A stretch of 5,211 nt of DNA from Akkermansiaceae bacterium (GTDB taxonomy: Bacteria > Verrucomicrobiota > Verrucomicrobiia > Verrucomicrobiales > Akkermansiaceae): assembly GCA_018676385.1 (NCBI GenBank), contig JABHEX010000023.1, positions 1-5,211 on the forward strand. The letters are read 5' to 3'. Below the pieces are notes generated by a model that had not been told where the DNA came from, did no database searches, and saw only the letters and a program-made list of their open reading frames with translations. A program made the position numbers and the translations under genes. Positions 1 through 5,211 of the stretch are shown here, in pieces. The first letter of the stretch is position 1. The number at the start of each line of letters is the position of its first letter.

Positions 1-136
1 ACACTTTCACCGCTGGGGTGTCTTTTGTTGGCTGATCGGTTTTTGTTGCCTCTTTAGGGCTCTGGGCAAAAGCACTGCCAGACATTACGATTGTGGCGAA
101 CAAAATGCTAGGTATTGAGTGAAGGGAATGTTTCAT
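1..136 (-). CDS. Secreted protein of unknown function, N-terminal part only (runs off the window)
   Basis: The minus strand opens with ATG at 136 and stays open to the window edge, giving 45 residues. They form a clear signal peptide: a basic start (M-K-H), a hydrophobic core at about residues 8-22 (IPSILFATIVMSGSAF), and a signal peptidase I site at A22-F23-A24 before Q25. The mature part begins with a Lys/Thr/Pro/Asp-rich low-complexity stretch (residues 25-45), typical of a linker after a signal sequence. Too little is present to name a family. It lies 94 bases downstream of the nadD stop on the same strand, so it could be the last gene of that operon or have its own promoter. I found no convincing -35/-10 pair and no hairpin terminator in 137-230. 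No Shine-Dalgarno sequence precedes the ATG. The signal peptide is well supported; the function is unknown. Confidence 0.72.
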   Translation of the reverse strand, partial: MKHSLHSIPSILFATIVMSGSAFAQSPKEATKTDQPTKDTPAVKV

Positions 137-230
137 GGTATCTGAATGGGGGATAGAGGAAGGTATTGATTTATGAACTCATCTAAATTGGAACGACTGA
201 ATAGAAGTTTAGCGTTTTTTACGATAGAGG

Positions 231-866
231 TCAATCATCCGCTTTATTGAATTTAGCGGCGTCATGGTAAAGCTGATGTTTTTTTATATATTTAAGCACC
301 TCCGGATGAAGCCAATCATTTTGTTGGCGGCCAGGAGTGTTCTCGCGAATGATCGTTGCTGATGCTGGATGCGCCCCATGTATGGCGTGCATTCGAAATC
401 CAGAGCGTTCAATGGGACTTGCTCCGCGAGAGAAAACGATAAATTCGACCAATTCAGCGAGGTAGTCTGGCCGATTCCATTTGTGTAATGCTTGCCATTG
501 GTCGGATCCCATCAACCAGAATAATTGAGCACCAAGAAACTGGTTCTGCATTGCTTCCACCACTCGCCATGAATAGCAGGGTTCTGGAGTGTTGAGATCA
601 AAATCATCCACATTAGCCCAGTCCAAGTCGGTAATCGCCAGTTTGCACATGGCGAGGCGGTGATGTTTGGCTGCGTGCCTTTCCTTGGTTTTGTGAGGAG
701 ATTGTTTGCACGGTAGAAAGATAACCTGCTCAAACTTGAAGCGATCAAGGGCCGCTTTTGCAATGTGGGTGTGCCCTAGATGAATTGGGTCAAATGTGCC
801 TCCGTATAAGCAGATGCGTTTGGGGATGTTTGGCTCCGTCGATTCCTTCAGCATTGTTGAGGTCAT
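231..866 (-). CDS. nadD: Nicotinate-nucleotide adenylyltransferase (NaMN adenylyltransferase, NadD)
   Basis: NadD transfers AMP from ATP to nicotinate mononucleotide, giving deamido-NAD and pyrophosphate. This is the central cytoplasmic step of NAD synthesis. The 211-residue protein has the usual length and all family landmarks: the nucleotidyltransferase signature GGTFDPIHLGH at residues 22-32 (HxGH type, H29 and H32), FLPCKQSPHK at 50-59, GSDQWQALHKW at 120-130 (the GxDxxxxLxxW region), and ASATIIR at 168-174, matching the ISSTxIR nucleotide-binding motif. The C-terminus (PEVLKYIKKHQLY) is also typical. The first ATG (866) overlaps the stop of the small upstream gene as ATGA, which suggests translational coupling; Met5 (854) is a possible alternative start. 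No Shine-Dalgarno sequence is seen. In many bacteria nadD is followed by the ribosome silencing factor rsfS, but here the next gene encodes a secreted protein. Confidence 0.96.
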   Translation of the reverse strand: MTSTMLKESTEPNIPKRICLYGGTFDPIHLGHTHIAKAALDRFKFEQVIFLPCKQSPHKTKERHAAKHHRLAMCKLAITDLDWANVDDFDLNTPEPCYSWRVVEAMQNQFLGAQLFWLMGSDQWQALHKWNRPDYLAELVEFIVFSRGASPIERSGFRMHAIHGAHPASATIIRENTPGRQQNDWLHPEVLKYIKKHQLYHDAAKFNKADD

Positions 867-997
867 GGTGTGACGTCTTCGGCTTCTGGGCCAGCACTTA
901 CCTCGGTGTTAGAACTGGTGTATATGAGAACTCCAGCTGTGCCAATGAAAACGACTAGAATAACAAGAGCGACAAGAATACTAAAACAAGATTTCAT
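863..997 (-). CDS. Small single-pass membrane protein, 44 residues, between rsmB and nadD
   Basis: I do not recognise this family. An ATG at 997 on the minus strand opens a 44-codon frame that ends in a TGA at 863-865. That stop overlaps the nadD ATG as ATGA. The product starts MKSCF, then has a strongly hydrophobic helix at about residues 6-27 (rich in Ile, Leu, Val, with Gly19 and Gly22), and ends in a polar acidic tail at 28-44 (E32, E38, E40, D41). The single Lys before the helix and the acidic tail suggest a cytoplasmic N-terminus and an external C-terminus. Cys4 is too close to the start and too early relative to the helix for a normal lipobox. The frame fills the gap between rsmB (stop 1058) and nadD well, leaving 60 bases upstream. 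Support comes from the membrane-like composition and the ATGA overlap. There is no Shine-Dalgarno sequence, and chance cannot be excluded. Confidence 0.6.
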   Translation of the reverse strand: MKSCFSILVALVILVVFIGTAGVLIYTSSNTEVSAGPEAEDVTP

Positions 998-1057
998 CTT
1001 GGAGGGGATCTTAAGGGATGAGATAGCGTGCGTCGAGACCTATCATGCTGTGCTTTA

Positions 1058-2308
1058 TCAAACCCGCTCAATGCGCGCAGCATAGGCGCCATCAGTATTA
1101 TCTCGAAATGGAAGTGCTTGGTGACTTTTTGTGAGTTGCCAATCCGAGTGCTCGCTGATGAATTTTTCAATGAGAGACTTGTTTTCATCTGGTTCGATTG
1201 AGCACGTCGAATAGACAATACGACCTCCATCACGAAGGCATGGCAGGGCGTTTTCAAGGATGGAGTATTGAATACTACACAGATCCGTTATGTGTTCTGC
1301 CCTCAATCTCCAGCGTGCATCAACACGGCGTCGCAGAACGCCAGTGTTTGAGCACGGCACATCCAAGAGGATAGCATCAAATAATCCATGCCACTCATCA
1401 GGAGCTTGATGCGTCCAATCAAAGGTCCTGACGCTTGCGATGCTAACCCCAAGATTTGTTAGATTATCATCTAGTCGGGGGAGGCGTTTTTCGTTACTGT
1501 CCGTACAGAGGATCTCTCCGCGGTTTTTCATAGCCGCCGCCATCAAAGCGGTTTTACCTCCTGGTGCGGCGCATGCATCGAGTATCGACTCGCCGGGTTG
1601 AGGATTTAATAAATCCACACAATGGCAAGTGGCGGGATCTTGGATATAGATATACCCATTCCTCATCCAATCGGCCGGTGGAGCACCTTCGATTTTGATA
1701 AATCCATCTAAGCCTTCGATGGGAGTTGAATTTTCATATGCTAGTACCGCTTCAGCTGCTTCAGGTATGAGTGGGTTAATTCGCCCGAGCGTTTCAGCCT
1801 GCTCATTGTTCCAAGTTAACAACTGTAGTGCATCTTTTTTCCCAAATTGTCTGCGCCAACGGTTCCATAGCCAGTCGGGATGTGAGAAACGTACTGGAGG
1901 AGACATTTCTGCGACATCAGCCAAGAGTCTGCCTCGCCTTGTAATAGCCTGGCGCATCACTGCATTAATCAAACCTCTAACAGAGGATTTGGCGCAATTG
2001 ACCGTTTCATTAACAGCCGCGTGATCAGCTATACCTAACAGTAAAAGTTGGCTTAAGCCGACACGTAGTATGTCACGTGTTTCATGGTCCAGCTTGCCTT
2101 TACGTAGTTTCCCGATCCACAAGTCAAGAATTCGTCTGTTACGTATCACGGAATAGACGATCGATTGTAAAAGTGCACGATCCTGACGAGTTACTCCATT
2201 TTTAGTGGCGTGACGCTCGATTAGAGTATCCATATAGGTGTGTCCTTTGGACCATGCGCGTAATGCTGAGATCGCTGCGCGGCGAATGTTGGGTGCTTGC
2301 TGAGGCAT
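1058..2308 (-). CDS. rsmB: 16S rRNA (cytosine(967)-C5)-methyltransferase RsmB
   Basis: RsmB uses S-adenosylmethionine to methylate C5 of C967 (E. coli numbering) of 16S rRNA during small-subunit assembly. The 416 residues fit the family. An N-terminal NusB-like RNA-binding domain spans about residues 5-130 (RRAAISALRAW, then DILRVGLSQLLLLG). The Rossmann methyltransferase core begins near 215. Motifs seen: YIQDPA at 221-226; the SAM-binding loop DACAAPGGKT at 244-253; acidic D270 after strand 2; FDW at 296-298; motif IV LLDVPCSNTG with C319; motif VI YSTCSIEPDEN with C369; and the C-terminal DGAYAAR. C369 and C319 correspond to the nucleophile and the releasing cysteine of the m5C RNA methyltransferases, so the enzyme looks active. 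The ATG at 2308 is the first Met, just before the NusB-like domain; no Shine-Dalgarno sequence precedes it. It heads the minus-strand operon and diverges from the heme A synthase gene. Confidence 0.95.
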   Translation of the reverse strand: MPQQAPNIRRAAISALRAWSKGHTYMDTLIERHATKNGVTRQDRALLQSIVYSVIRNRRILDLWIGKLRKGKLDHETRDILRVGLSQLLLLGIADHAAVNETVNCAKSSVRGLINAVMRQAITRRGRLLADVAEMSPPVRFSHPDWLWNRWRRQFGKKDALQLLTWNNEQAETLGRINPLIPEAAEAVLAYENSTPIEGLDGFIKIEGAPPADWMRNGYIYIQDPATCHCVDLLNPQPGESILDACAAPGGKTALMAAAMKNRGEILCTDSNEKRLPRLDDNLTNLGVSIASVRTFDWTHQAPDEWHGLFDAILLDVPCSNTGVLRRRVDARWRLRAEHITDLCSIQYSILENALPCLRDGGRIVYSTCSIEPDENKSLIEKFISEHSDWQLTKSHQALPFRDNTDGAYAARIERV

Positions 2309-2356
2309 GCTGCGAGGCTAATAGGAAATTCAGAAATCCTAAGCATTAAATGTCAC

Positions 2357-2362
2357 ATTATG
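2357..2362 (-). promoter_or_regulatory. Possible -10 box for rsmB
   Basis: On the minus strand CATAAT lies 48 bases upstream of the rsmB ATG and matches five of six positions of the sigma-70 -10 consensus. No good -35 box is found at 16-18 bases, so this is a tentative call. Some promoter is expected in this 101-base divergent spacer because rsmB is the first gene on its strand. Confidence 0.25.
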
Positions 2363-2385
2363 AGCGTCAGAGACTTGCGACCTCC

Positions 2386-2391
2386 TATAAT
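2386..2391 (+). promoter_or_regulatory. Probable -10 box for the heme A synthase gene (TATAAT)
   Basis: A perfect TATAAT lies 18 bases upstream of the GTG start at 2410. Transcription would start near 2398, leaving a leader of only about 12 bases with no Shine-Dalgarno sequence. No recognisable -35 hexamer lies 16-18 bases upstream, and there is no TGn extension. The position between divergent genes makes a promoter likely, but the box is short enough to arise by chance. Confidence 0.4.
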
Positions 2392-2409
2392 AGAGCATAA
2401 GTTCCCCGT

Positions 2410-3405
2410 GTGAATCGGTTTCAGAGAGTGGCCATCGCCACATGCATTGCTTTAGTCGTCCTTTTATTTGTTGGTGCCGTCGTGAGAGCCACTGGTGCAG
2501 GGATGGGATGTCCTGATTGGCCGACGTGTTGGGGGTGTTTAATACCTCCAACAAATGCGGATCAAATTGACCCCGGAAAGCTCGATATTGAAAAATTCAG
2601 ACGCATGGCTACTCGACATGGGGTTGATCCCGATACCATTACGCGCGCATCTGTGATTCAGAGTTTTAACCCAGTTCATACTTGGACGGAATATGTTAAC
2701 CGTTTGATTTCCTTACCTCTTGGCTTTCTTACATTAGCGACATTCATCATGTCGTTATGGCAATTTAAGAAGCGACCATCGGTTACAGTAGCTGCTTTTT
2801 TTGCTCTCGTGTTATTGGGTGTAAACGCGTGGATGGGGGCACAAATTGTTTACAGTGGACTAAAACCCGGAGTGATAACTCTGCACATGGCGTTGGCAAT
2901 TCTTATGCTTTGTGTGCTTGTATTTGTAGCATGGCGTGGTTGTGACAATCCATGGCAGCTGCCAGAAAATGCTTTGTCAAAGGGGCTAGGAAAACTCGGC
3001 GTGATGTTGCTTCTTCTGGTGCTTGCCGAAGGTGTGTTGGGTTCGCAAATTCGCGAAAAAACCGATGAGTTAAAAAAAACTCATCCTGACGCACCACGTT
3101 CTGAGTGGGTAGAGGAGCTTGAGCAAAGCCCCACTTACTTGGTGCATCGCAGTGGCTCATGGGCGATACTAATTACCGCTGGAATTTTTTACTTAAATAG
3201 TCCTCGCGCATGGTCTTCAAAGGGCAAGCTTGAGGGGGTGATCATGGGTACAGTCGTCTCACAGATGATTCTTGGATTGGTTCTCTCGCAGGTGGGTATT
3301 CTGCCAATCACGCAGGTTCTCCATATCGGTTTATCAACGATACTCGTGGCGGCAATACTTCTCTGGTTATTAGGTTGGCGGCAATCTTGTCTATCTAAAC
3401 AATGA
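2410..3405 (+). CDS. ctaA: Heme A synthase, COX15/CtaA family
   Basis: This inner-membrane enzyme oxidises the C8 methyl group of heme O to give heme A, the cofactor of cytochrome c oxidase. The 331 residues form about eight helices (roughly 7-26, 95-117, 124-147, 155-175, 194-213, 246-263, 274-295, 300-323). After helix 1 comes the family signature RATGAGMGCPDWPTCWG (26-42), with the loop cysteine pair C34 and C40, and C43 nearby. Helix 2 begins FNPVHTWTEYVNRL (86-99). Candidate heme-ligand histidines are H159 (TLHMALA), H246 (VHRSGSW) and H305 (QVLHIGLS). The EXXHR motif of Bacillus CtaA appears as E94-Y-V-N97-R98, with Asn for His, a form I recall from Bacteroidota-type proteins. The start is GTG at 2410, giving the typical MNRFQ start; GTG at 2428 would cut into the lead to helix 1. 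No ctaB (heme O synthase) or oxidase subunit gene adjoins it here. Confidence 0.92.
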   Translation: MNRFQRVAIATCIALVVLLFVGAVVRATGAGMGCPDWPTCWGCLIPPTNADQIDPGKLDIEKFRRMATRHGVDPDTITRASVIQSFNPVHTWTEYVNRLISLPLGFLTLATFIMSLWQFKKRPSVTVAAFFALVLLGVNAWMGAQIVYSGLKPGVITLHMALAILMLCVLVFVAWRGCDNPWQLPENALSKGLGKLGVMLLLLVLAEGVLGSQIREKTDELKKTHPDAPRSEWVEELEQSPTYLVHRSGSWAILITAGIFYLNSPRAWSSKGKLEGVIMGTVVSQMILGLVLSQVGILPITQVLHIGLSTILVAAILLWLLGWRQSCLSKQ

Positions 3406-3567
3406 TGGATAAACGTATTGATTGCTTTATTAATATGAGTTTAATCAAACACAGGTATGTATTAGCGATAGCCTAAGAGCTTATATTTTTTATGAGCACG
3501 ATGCCTTGTCTCTTTACATTGATGTATTGTTCATCTCGGTCGCGTGTTCTTAAAACGGCGCATTTTT

Positions 3568-3582
3568 TCAATTATTAATTGA
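3568..3582. repeat. 15-base palindrome upstream of the tRNA-Thr promoter
   Basis: TCAATTATTAATTGA has perfect 7-base arms around a single central T. It ends 13 bases before the extended -10 element, about where a -35 contact or an operator would lie. The right half-site TAATTGA occurs again at 3601-3607, overlapping the -10 box, 25 bases further on. It may be an operator or a UP-like AT-rich element, but palindromes of this size can arise by chance in AT-rich DNA. Confidence 0.35.
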
Positions 3583-3595
3583 GGGGTTCATATGC

Positions 3596-3604
3596 TGGTA
3601 TAAT
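3596..3604 (+). promoter_or_regulatory. Extended -10 promoter for tRNA-Thr (TGGTATAAT)
   Basis: TGG followed by TATAAT is a perfect extended -10 element (TGnTATAAT), which can work without a good -35 box. TTGAGG at 3579-3584 resembles a -35 box, but its 14-base spacing is too short. Transcription would begin near 3611, about 75 bases before the mature tRNA. It is the best promoter-like sequence in the spacer. Confidence 0.5.
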
Positions 3605-3685
3605 TGATTACAAAAAACTTGCATAATGAAGCGAAATGGAAATACTCGCGCCGCTTTCGGTCATCACCGATTTCACACCATCAAT

Positions 3686-3761
3686 GCCGGTTTAGCTCAG
3701 TTGGTAGAGCAACTGATTTGTAATCAGTAGGTCAACGGTTCGAATCCGTTAACCGGCTCCA
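3686..3761 (+). tRNA. tRNA-Thr (anticodon UGU)
   Basis: The 76 bases fold into a complete cloverleaf. The 7-bp acceptor stem is GCCGGTT with AACCGGC. The D arm is GCTC / GAGC with loop AGTTGGTA. The anticodon stem is ACTGA / TCAGT around loop TTTGTAA, placing TGT at positions 34-36, which reads ACA and other Thr codons. The variable loop is AGGTC, and the T arm is AACGG-TTCGAAT-CCGTT. The discriminator base is T (U73), and CCA is encoded in the DNA (3759-3761). All stems pair fully, so the gene looks functional. It stands alone here; no further tRNA follows. Confidence 0.97.
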
Positions 3762-3797
3762 TTTTTGTTTTCCGTAAATGTATGTGGGCGTCGCAAT

Positions 3798-3827
3798 TCA
3801 CAACTATTTGTGACTGGTGTTTTTTTT
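3798..3827 (+). terminator. Possible weak terminator after tRNA-Thr
   Basis: A 6-base hairpin, TCACAA-CTAT-TTGTGA (3798-3813), is followed six bases later by a run of eight T (3820-3827). The stem is AT-rich and the T run is not directly attached, so it is weaker than a standard intrinsic terminator. It lies 36 bases beyond the tRNA CCA end, a sensible place. The hairpin could instead be an operator for the downstream gene pair. Confidence 0.35.
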
Positions 3828-3935
3828 GGCAAGGTATCAAAAAAGTTTTCCGCCACACATGCCACTGATTTCGATAGGCATTTTCTTTTTAAATTTGTGC
3901 GAAACTTACTTGCTTCAATAAACGTAAACGTGATC

Positions 3936-4847
3936 ATGCATTTGATGTTTGGAAGAAAATTACTACTAGTTGCGCTGATTTCTGTGTCTCGACTTGATGC
4001 TGACCTATTTGAAGATGATGATATGGTTGTTCTGTTGGGAAATACTGTTATCGAGCGAGCTCATAACTATGGCCACCTTGAGACTGGTCTTACATTGGCG
4101 GCTGACAAAAAGAACATCAGGTTTCGAAATCTAGGCTGGAGTGGTGACACAGTATTTGGCCATGCACGTAGTTATTTCGGACCTCCACAGGAAGGGTTTA
4201 ATCGTCTTACAGCCGATTTAACGAAGCTGAAACCTAATGTCGTGATCGTCTGCTATGGTGCTGTAGCAGCCTTTGAGGGAGATGAGGGGATGGCGGAATT
4301 CTTGGCTGGTTATGATCGGCTTTTAAAAATGATTAAAAAGACATCCAACCCGCGTGCTGTCATTCTTGTTTCCCCACCTCCGGCAGAAACGCTGGATGCT
4401 CCTATGCCCGATATGAAGGATCACAACAAACAACTGTCCTCGTATGCCAAAGCAATAGCCAATCTTGCGAGAAAAAATCAACATGCCTATGCCGATTTTT
4501 TTACCATTGTTGGTGACGGCGTAAAGGGGCAAACAAGCAATGGCCTGCATTTTAGCGAGCGAGGATACTGCTATGTTGCTCCAAAATTTGTCAAGTCACT
4601 CGGCCTAACTCCCGTTCCCAACCACAAGCTGGAATCTGTGAGTGGCATTCAATTACGCAAGAACATCATCGCTAAAAACAAACTCTTTTTCCAGCAATGG
4701 CGGCCAGCTAACGAAACTTACCTGCGGCTGTTTCGCAAGCACGAGCAAGGTCAAAACGTCAAGGAACTACCCATGTTCGATCCGCTTATCGCCGAGCGTG
4801 AAAAGCAAATCGAAACCCTCAAACAAAGCACCCTCGCTACCAAGTAA
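3936..4847 (+). CDS. Secreted SGNH/GDSL-like hydrolase family protein with altered catalytic blocks
   Basis: From ATG 3936 the protein has 303 residues; from ATG 3945 it has 300, and the numbering here uses 3945. A signal peptide (FGRK, then LLLVALISVS) probably ends at A19. Family blocks: VVLLGNTVIER (28-38), in place of the GDS block; FRNLGWSGDTVFG (60-72), the Gly block; VCYGAVAAFEG (102-112), where relatives I recall carry YGMNESF with the catalytic Asn; and NGLHFSERGY (199-208), where canonical SGNH enzymes have DxxH and only H202 remains. The tail from about 225 is polar and helical and keeps the WRPxNExYLxxFRKHEQ type region. The reading frame is open back to the tRNA (TTG at 3765), but those extra residues resemble no family and would bury the signal peptide, so I reject them. 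No Shine-Dalgarno sequence is seen. The stop abuts the start of the propeller dehydrogenase gene, a common PVC pairing. The substrate, perhaps an acylated carbohydrate, is unknown. Confidence 0.82.
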   Translation: MHLMFGRKLLLVALISVSRLDADLFEDDDMVVLLGNTVIERAHNYGHLETGLTLAADKKNIRFRNLGWSGDTVFGHARSYFGPPQEGFNRLTADLTKLKPNVVIVCYGAVAAFEGDEGMAEFLAGYDRLLKMIKKTSNPRAVILVSPPPAETLDAPMPDMKDHNKQLSSYAKAIANLARKNQHAYADFFTIVGDGVKGQTSNGLHFSERGYCYVAPKFVKSLGLTPVPNHKLESVSGIQLRKNIIAKNKLFFQQWRPANETYLRLFRKHEQGQNVKELPMFDPLIAEREKQIETLKQSTLATK

Positions 4848-5211
4848 ATGATCACACGTATTATACTTACTCTGTCGCTCGGAATTCTAGCAGCCCACGC
4901 TCAGCGAGGACTCAGGGATATTCCTGACCCCGATCCCGTCAAGCAACAGGCCTCCTTCAATCTGCCGGAAGGTATGCAAATCGAGCTGTTTGCATCCGAT
5001 CCGATGATTGCGAAGCCAGTGCAGATGAACTTCGACACTCAGGGACGGCTCTGGCTTGTTTCCAGTGGCATGTATCCTCACATTGTTCCTGGAGCGGAGG
5101 AAAATGACCGCGTGCTCGTGCTTGAGGACACCAATGGCGATGGCAAGGCGGACAAACGTACCGTGTTTGCCGACAACCTACATATCCCCACTGCGGTGAT
5201 GCCAGCCGATG
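4848..5211 (+). CDS. PVC-type secreted beta-propeller dehydrogenase (probable cytochrome c fusion), N-terminal part
   Basis: The 121 residues seen run off the window. A signal peptide (MITRIILTLSLGILAAHA) probably ends at A18 before Q19. The region at about 37-121 matches the N-terminal propeller blade of the large PVC dehydrogenase-like family related to L-sorbosone and PQQ glucose dehydrogenases: LPEGMQIELFASDPMIAKPVQMNFD (39-63), GRLWLVSSGMYP (66-77), then NDRVLVLEDTNGDG (86-99) continuing to ADKRTVFADNL (101-111). The DTNGDGKAD loop (94-102) looks like an EF-hand-type calcium site. Full-length members usually run to about 1000 residues, with HEAT-like repeats and a C-terminal CxxCH heme site, but these parts lie outside the window. 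ATG 4848 follows the SGNH stop without any spacer, so the two are almost surely co-transcribed and probably translationally coupled. Periplasmic oxidation of a sugar-like substrate is a family-level inference. Confidence 0.88.
   Translation, partial: MITRIILTLSLGILAAHAQRGLRDIPDPDPVKQQASFNLPEGMQIELFASDPMIAKPVQMNFDTQGRLWLVSSGMYPHIVPGAEENDRVLVLEDTNGDGKADKRTVFADNLHIPTAVMPAD

Larger units (their letters stand above)
3406..3685. other. AT-rich spacer between the heme A synthase gene and tRNA-Thr
   Basis: This 280-base stretch has no credible gene. Just after the ctaA stop there is a loose inverted repeat, TTGATT then AATCAA about 20 bases apart, too weak to call a terminator. The right half holds a 15-base palindrome (3568-3582), an extended -10 promoter (3596-3604), and a possible second promoter, TTGCAT (3619-3624) and AATACT (3641-3646) with a 16-base spacer. 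A small hairpin TCGGT-CATC-ACCGA at 3657-3670 lies in the presumed tRNA leader. Everything between the promoter and 3685 would be removed when RNase P matures the tRNA. Confidence 0.6.

Noticed and set aside
152..230. GATAGAGG repeated at 152-159 and 223-230
   Set aside because: Two copies of an 8-base word 71 bases apart, without flanking extension or further copies, are not enough to call a repeat element.
870..1085. 71-codon plus-strand frame opposite the small membrane ORF
   Set aside because: It runs antisense to the nadD-coupled small gene and into the rsmB 3' end, and its product has no recognisable features; the minus-strand frame explains this stretch better.
1695..2024. 109-codon open frame on the plus strand
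   Set aside because: It lies antisense inside rsmB, whose motifs are intact, and its translation is Ser/Ala-rich with no recognisable domain.
2380..2386. AGGAGGT on the minus strand, a perfect Shine-Dalgarno core
   Set aside because: No start codon follows at a suitable distance, and it overlaps the plus-strand -10 region. It is over 70 bases from the rsmB start.
2339..2554. 71-codon open frame on the minus strand across the divergent spacer
   Set aside because: It overlaps the signature-coding start of ctaA on the opposite strand and has no recognisable protein features.
3492..3578. 28-codon plus-strand ORF in the ctaA-tRNA spacer
   Set aside because: It has no ribosome binding site, no hydrophobic or other notable pattern, and it overlaps the palindrome. 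Chance is the simplest explanation.
3765..3935. Upstream in-frame extension of the SGNH protein from a TTG start
   Set aside because: It begins four bases after the tRNA, lacks family similarity, and would put 57 residues before a good signal peptide. The open frame in AT-rich DNA is probably chance.

Overview
The window most likely comes from a chromosome of the PVC group, probably Verrucomicrobiota. The best clue is the pair at the right end: a secreted SGNH-type hydrolase followed directly by the start of a secreted PVC-type beta-propeller dehydrogenase (the family that usually ends in a CxxCH cytochrome c motif). This pairing is typical of Verrucomicrobiota and Planctomycetota. The DNA is of moderate GC, with an AT-rich centre around 3400-3960. 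The lineage is inferred from gene content; no marker such as 16S rRNA is present.

Left half, minus strand (2308 down to 1): rsmB (16S rRNA m5C967 methyltransferase) is followed by an unrecognised 44-residue single-pass membrane protein (863-997). That small gene overlaps the start of nadD (nicotinate-nucleotide adenylyltransferase) by an ATGA. After a 94-base gap comes the 5' end of a gene for a secreted protein of unknown function that runs off the window. rsmB, the small gene and nadD look like one housekeeping operon.

Middle, plus strand (about 2340-3761): diverging from rsmB is a stand-alone heme A synthase gene (CtaA/COX15, 2410-3405), which makes the heme A cofactor of cytochrome c oxidase. 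It starts with GTG very close behind a consensus -10 box. A 280-base AT-rich spacer follows. It carries a palindrome and an extended -10 promoter and leads to a complete tRNA-Thr(UGU) with an encoded CCA end.

Right end, plus strand (3936-5211): the SGNH-type protein and the propeller dehydrogenase abut exactly (TAA then ATG, no spacer). Both have signal peptides, so they probably act together in the periplasm or outside the cell, perhaps on carbohydrate. The SGNH protein has lost several residues of the classical catalytic blocks.

None of the seven start codons is preceded by a recognisable Shine-Dalgarno sequence. I see no mobile element, CRISPR array or defence system. The most unusual items are the small coupled membrane ORF, the eroded SGNH active site, the Asn-for-His change in the heme A synthase, and the missing ribosome binding sites.
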